A DNA stretch of 7,883 nt, taken from Comamonadaceae bacterium. GTDB taxonomy: Bacteria > Pseudomonadota > Gammaproteobacteria > Burkholderiales > Burkholderiaceae_C. Positions 7,173 through 7,883 of the stretch are shown here, piece after piece. The stretch is from positions 1 to 7,883 of the forward strand of contig CANJNX010000025.1 in the NCBI GenBank assembly GCA_947475495.1, read 5' to 3'. The notes below the pieces were generated by a model, which had not been told where the DNA came from, did no database searches, and worked only from the letters and a program-made list of their open reading frames with translations. Within the stretch, counting starts at the first letter, position 1. Each line of letters starts with the position of its first letter. Made by a program: the position numbers and the translations under genes.

Positions 7173-7721
7173 ATGAAAATTGTTATCTTGGACCGCGACG
7201 GAACCATCAACGAAGACAGTGTGGACTACATCAAATCCGCACAGGAGTGGCAACCCCTGCCCGGTGCGCTCGATGCGATCGCACGCTTGAACCATGCGGG
7301 CTGGCATGTGGTGGTGGCGACTAACCAGTCCGGGCTGGGCCGGGGCTTGTTCGATGTTGCAGCCCTCAATGCGATGCACGCCAAAATGCATGCGATGTTG
7401 GCCGCAGTGGGCGGACGTATTGACGCCGTTTTTTACTGCCCCCATGGCCCTGAGGAATCGTGCCATTGCCGCAAACCTGCGCCGGGCTTGTTTGAACAAA
7501 TCGCAGAACGCTACGGCATGCCATTAACCGGAATGCCTTCGGCAGGAGATTCGGCACGGGATCTGGTGGCTGCGGTCGCCGTGGGGTGTGAACCCCACGC
7601 CGTTCTCACTGGCAAAGCGGCCCAGTATGTCGATGGCGCTTTACCAATGACCTATCCGGCCCACACCATCGTGCATGCCGATCTCAGTGCGTTTGCTGAC
7701 TTTATCGTTGCGCGCGGATAA
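7173..7721 (+). CDS. gmhB: D-glycero-D-manno-heptose-1,7-bisphosphate 7-phosphatase
   Basis: GmhB is a cytoplasmic HAD-superfamily phosphatase that removes the 7-phosphate of heptose 1,7-bisphosphate in the pathway to ADP-heptose for LPS inner core. The 182-residue protein shows the nucleophile motif LDRDGTINED (Asp7, Asp9), ATNQSGLGRG (49-58) with the second HAD motif residues, a zinc site Cys89-Pro-His91 and Cys97-His-Cys99 in CPHGPEESCHCRKP, Lys101 in that stretch, and GDSARDLVAA (Asp126, Asp130) for magnesium. The zinc loop is short, with five residues between His91 and Cys97; I recall a longer loop in E. coli. I prefer ATG 7173 because TGGA at 7163-7166 sits 6 nt before it, whereas in-frame ATG 7167 directly abuts that element and would add only Met-Pro. 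The histidinol-phosphatase branch is an alternative, but the context with plsC favours GmhB. Confidence 0.92.
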   Translation: MKIVILDRDGTINEDSVDYIKSAQEWQPLPGALDAIARLNHAGWHVVVATNQSGLGRGLFDVAALNAMHAKMHAMLAAVGGRIDAVFYCPHGPEESCHCRKPAPGLFEQIAERYGMPLTGMPSAGDSARDLVAAVAVGCEPHAVLTGKAAQYVDGALPMTYPAHTIVHADLSAFADFIVARG

Positions 7722-7725
7722 ACAC

Positions 7726-7883
7726 ATGCGCACGTTTCTGTCTTTTCTGCGCTCTGTGCTGCACATGCTGTGGATGCTCATTACCGTCATCCCATGGGCG
7801 ATTGCGATTTTGGTGGCCTCTATTTTTGTACGCGGCAACCCGCTGTGGTGGATGGCCTCGCAATGGTTGACATGGTCGATTGC
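7726..7883 (+). CDS. plsC: 1-acyl-sn-glycerol-3-phosphate acyltransferase, N-terminal part only
   Basis: The reading frame opens with ATG at 7726, 4 bp after the gmhB stop, and runs off the window after 52 codons with no stop. It begins MRTFLSFLRSVLHMLWML, followed by a long hydrophobic stretch (about residues 10-35) and then VRGNPLWWMASQW. That is the usual N-terminal membrane anchor of Burkholderiales PlsC proteins, which acylate lysophosphatidic acid to phosphatidic acid at the inner membrane. The catalytic HX4D motif lies beyond the window, so the call depends on this N-terminal resemblance and on the recalled gene order glyS-gmhB-plsC. No strong Shine-Dalgarno is present (only GGATAA at 7716-7721), which is consistent with coupling to gmhB. 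Confidence 0.75.
   Translation, partial: MRTFLSFLRSVLHMLWMLITVIPWAIAILVASIFVRGNPLWWMASQWLTWSI

Overview
The window looks like a chromosomal housekeeping region of a betaproteobacterium of the order Burkholderiales, most likely Comamonadaceae (a Rhodoferax, Limnohabitans or Polaromonas-like lineage). The evidence is the close resemblance of GlyQ, GlyS and Lnt to that group, the alpha2beta2-type glycyl-tRNA synthetase, and the gene order lnt, glyQ, glyS, gmhB, plsC. This placement comes from recalled family knowledge, not from a search. All seven genes read through without frameshifts. I see no tRNA or rRNA gene, CRISPR array, insertion sequence or prophage.

Layout. Positions 1-1385 (+) hold the 3' part of lnt, the last enzyme of lipoprotein maturation; its N-terminus lies outside the window. 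Positions 3946 to 1336 (-) hold a two-gene unit: a sodium-coupled BASS-family transporter, then a metal-dependent amidohydrolase of the D-aminoacylase superfamily whose start codon lies inside the transporter's 3' end. The amidohydrolase and lnt converge and share 50 bp. Positions 3947-4038 are a compact 92-bp divergent intergenic region with a 13-bp palindrome and a separate hairpin-forming repeat. Positions 4039-7883 (+) hold a tight run: glyQ (glycyl-tRNA synthetase alpha), glyS (beta), gmhB (heptose bisphosphate phosphatase for LPS core) and the first 52 codons of plsC (lysophosphatidate acyltransferase), with gaps of only 24, 20 and 4 bp.

How the genes work together. The plus-strand genes are core functions: translation (GlyQS) and envelope building (Lnt for lipoproteins, GmhB for LPS heptose, PlsC for phospholipid). 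The minus-strand pair is the accessory part. A sodium symporter for organic anions is translationally coupled to a predicted amide-bond hydrolase, which suggests uptake and cytoplasmic cleavage of an N-acylated amino acid or similar amide. The substrate is unknown. The pair sits between lnt and glyQ, which I recall as neighbours in many Burkholderiales, so it was probably inserted there.

The best candidate for something under-described is this transporter/amidohydrolase pair. The rest of the window is ordinary, well-conserved sequence.
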